From assembly GCA_902773215.1 (NCBI GenBank), contig CACYDQ010000213.1, forward strand, positions 1 through 8,114: a DNA stretch of 8,114 nucleotides, in the 5' to 3' direction. Position numbers and translations under genes: made by a program. The first letter of the stretch is position 1. Each line of letters starts with the position of its first letter. The notes beneath the pieces were generated by a model, which was given only the letters and a program-made list of their open reading frames with translations, searched no databases and was not told the DNA's origin. Positions 6,973-8,114 of the stretch are shown piece by piece. This stretch comes from an uncultured Spirochaetaceae bacterium (lineage in GTDB: Bacteria > Spirochaetota > Spirochaetia > Treponematales > Treponemataceae).

Positions 6973-6999
6973 TGCAGGGTTTCCTGCATATTTATGCAG
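6973..6999. repeat. Pair of competing short hairpins at the MATE 3' end
   Basis: Three related blocks lie in a row: TGCAGG (6973-6978), CCTGCATA (6983-6990) and TATGCAG (6993-6999). The middle block can pair with the left one (six pairs, four-base loop) or the right one (CTGCATA/TATGCAG, seven pairs around two central bases), but not both at once. The MATE stop codon (6994-6992) sits inside the right-hand palindrome. On the - strand the downstream run is A-rich, not T-rich, so it is not a normal terminator for the MATE gene. On the + strand TTTT follows, giving at best a weak terminator for antisense transcription. Confidence 0.5.
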
Positions 7000-8113
7000 T
7001 TTTGCCGGAGCCTCCCCCGGCCTGCCCCGTGAAGTGTCCCGCAAAGCCCCGGCTCCTCGTGAAGGCAAGGTACGCCACTGCCATCAGGATGCCGCAGAGG
7101 CCCCAGCCGACGGGATAGGCGAAGAGCATGGGAATGTAGCTCGCCGTCAGCCGAGTGATGACGAAGAGGTAGAGCTGACGGAAGGCGACGAAGGAGGAGA
7201 GCATGACGATGGTCGGGGCCAACGCGTTCCCCAGACCGCGCAGGGCCCCGGCGAAGACCATCGTCAGGCAACGGAAGACGTAGAAGGGGGCGCCGACACG
7301 GAGGAAGCAGACCCCGTAGAAGAGGACCTCCTCGTCCCGGTTGAAGAGGGAGACCAGGAAGCGGGGACAGAATTCGAAGGCCAGTATCGTGACGATGCCG
7401 AACGAGAGCGCAAGGCCGAGCGACACGGCAGAGCCTTTCTTTATCCGGTCCAGCTTGAGCGCGCCGTAGTTCTGCCCGGCGAAAGTCGTCACGGCGAGCG
7501 AGATGCTCTGCAAGGACAGCATGGAGAACTGGTCTATCTTGCCGAAACATGCCCAGCCCGCCATGAAAGAGGAGCCGAAGCGGTTTATGTAGCTCATCAC
7601 GAAGACGTTGGAGAAAGCGGTGATGGACATCTGGATGCCGCCGGGAAGCCCCTGCCTCAGCACGCGGGCGAGGCACTGCCCGTCTATCCTGAGCCTGGCC
7701 GGGACAAGGCGGTAGCACTCCTTCGTCCGCAGCATGACAAAGAGGACAAGGACCATCGCGACCGCCTGCGAGATGACCGTCGCGTATGCCGCCCCCTCTA
7801 TGCCCATGCCGAACCCGAGCACGAGCACGAAGTCCAGCACGACGTTGACGAGGGACGAGGCGATGAGGAAGTAGAGGGGTCTCCTGGAGTCGCCCAGCGC
7901 CCGGAGGATTCCCGCCGCGACGTTATAGACCAGCTGGAAGAGCGAGCCCGCGAAGTAGATGCGGAGGTAGCTGTCCGCCATGCCGAACACATCGTCCGGG
8001 GTGGCCATCAGGCGGAGCATGACCGGTGAGGCGAAATGCCCGAAGGCGATGAGCGAGACGCCCGCGATGACGCTCCCCGCGAGCATCGTGTGGACGGTCC
8101 TGCCCACCCGGCC
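6992..8113 (-). CDS. MATE-family efflux transporter, N-terminus beyond window edge
   Basis: At least 373 residues of a polytopic inner-membrane antiporter. The frame stays open to the edge, and MATE proteins are usually about 450 residues, so roughly the first 80-90 are missing; the GTG at 8107 is an internal codon. Numbering from that codon, the two homologous halves are visible: AAGILRALGDSRRPLYFL (64-81) with SSLVNVVLDFVLVLGFGMGI (84-103) in the first, and AGALRGLGNALAPTIVML (286-303) in the second. Between them lie the long hydrophobic helices, RQGLPGGIQMSI (151-162) and VTTFAGQNYGALK (206-218), which are typical MATE landmarks. Such proteins export cationic drugs or metabolites using Na+ or H+ gradients; the substrate is not predictable here. 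The tail (353-371) is a soluble Gly-rich stretch. The stop lies in a palindrome about 40 bases before the -35 of the next operon. With no clear terminator, read-through into that operon is possible. Confidence 0.93.
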   Translation of the reverse strand, partial: GRVGRTVHTMLAGSVIAGVSLIAFGHFASPVMLRLMATPDDVFGMADSYLRIYFAGSLFQLVYNVAAGILRALGDSRRPLYFLIASSLVNVVLDFVLVLGFGMGIEGAAYATVISQAVAMVLVLFVMLRTKECYRLVPARLRIDGQCLARVLRQGLPGGIQMSITAFSNVFVMSYINRFGSSFMAGWACFGKIDQFSMLSLQSISLAVTTFAGQNYGALKLDRIKKGSAVSLGLALSFGIVTILAFEFCPRFLVSLFNRDEEVLFYGVCFLRVGAPFYVFRCLTMVFAGALRGLGNALAPTIVMLSSFVAFRQLYLFVITRLTASYIPMLFAYPVGWGLCGILMAVAYLAFTRSRGFAGHFTGQAGGGSGKTA

Positions 8114-8114
8114 A

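Noticed and set aside
6896..8029. A 377-codon open frame on the + strand across the MATE gene.
   Set aside because: It is in register with the MATE codons, gives a charged Glu/Arg/His-rich translation with no family features, and is a codon-bias shadow.

Overview
The window comes from a GC-rich bacterial chromosome with very dense coding. There is only one real intergenic gap, about 75 bases at 6917-6991, and no RNA genes, mobile elements or CRISPR arrays are visible. Several traits suggest a host-associated spirochaete of the Treponema type: a relaxed lipobox on a lipoprotein, an RsmE with the IGSERGW motif variant, an aspartate-aminotransferase-like enzyme with a GPTKEDFxWGFR active-site motif, and a large CHASE-type hybrid histidine kinase. 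This placement is an inference from protein style (about 50% confidence). No marker gene in the window settles it.

Left part, + strand (1-3534). The window opens inside the C-terminal part of a gene that looks like precorrin-2 dehydrogenase / siroheme synthase N-domain. Its last 14 bases overlap the start of a 1092-residue membrane hybrid histidine kinase with this order: TM, extracytoplasmic CHASE-like sensor, TM, coiled coil, three PAS-like modules, HisKA, HATPase_c, REC. The two genes are probably cotranscribed and translationally coupled. The kinase stop codon interlocks with the stop codon of the convergent gene to its right (shared bases CTAA).

Middle part, - strand (6954 down to 3531). 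A three-gene operon reads leftward: a fold-type I PLP aminotransferase (5624-6916), a solute-binding lipoprotein (4330-5652, overlapping the aminotransferase by 29 bases) and rsmE, the 16S rRNA m3U1498 methyltransferase (3531-4328, starting one base after the lipoprotein stop). It is headed by a near-consensus sigma70-type promoter (TTGACA, 17 bases, GATAAT). That promoter lies so close to the first ATG that the transcript should be leaderless or nearly so.

Right part, - strand (8114 down to 6992). This is most of a MATE-family multidrug/Na+ antiporter whose N-terminus lies beyond the window edge. Its stop codon sits inside a small palindrome just upstream of the operon promoter.

The genes are mostly ordinary families. 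I do not see a convincing new multi-gene system. The points most worth a second look are the leaderless promoter, the tetrapyrrole-enzyme/sensor-kinase coupling, and the solute-binding lipoprotein sitting without permeases between an aminotransferase and an rRNA methyltransferase.
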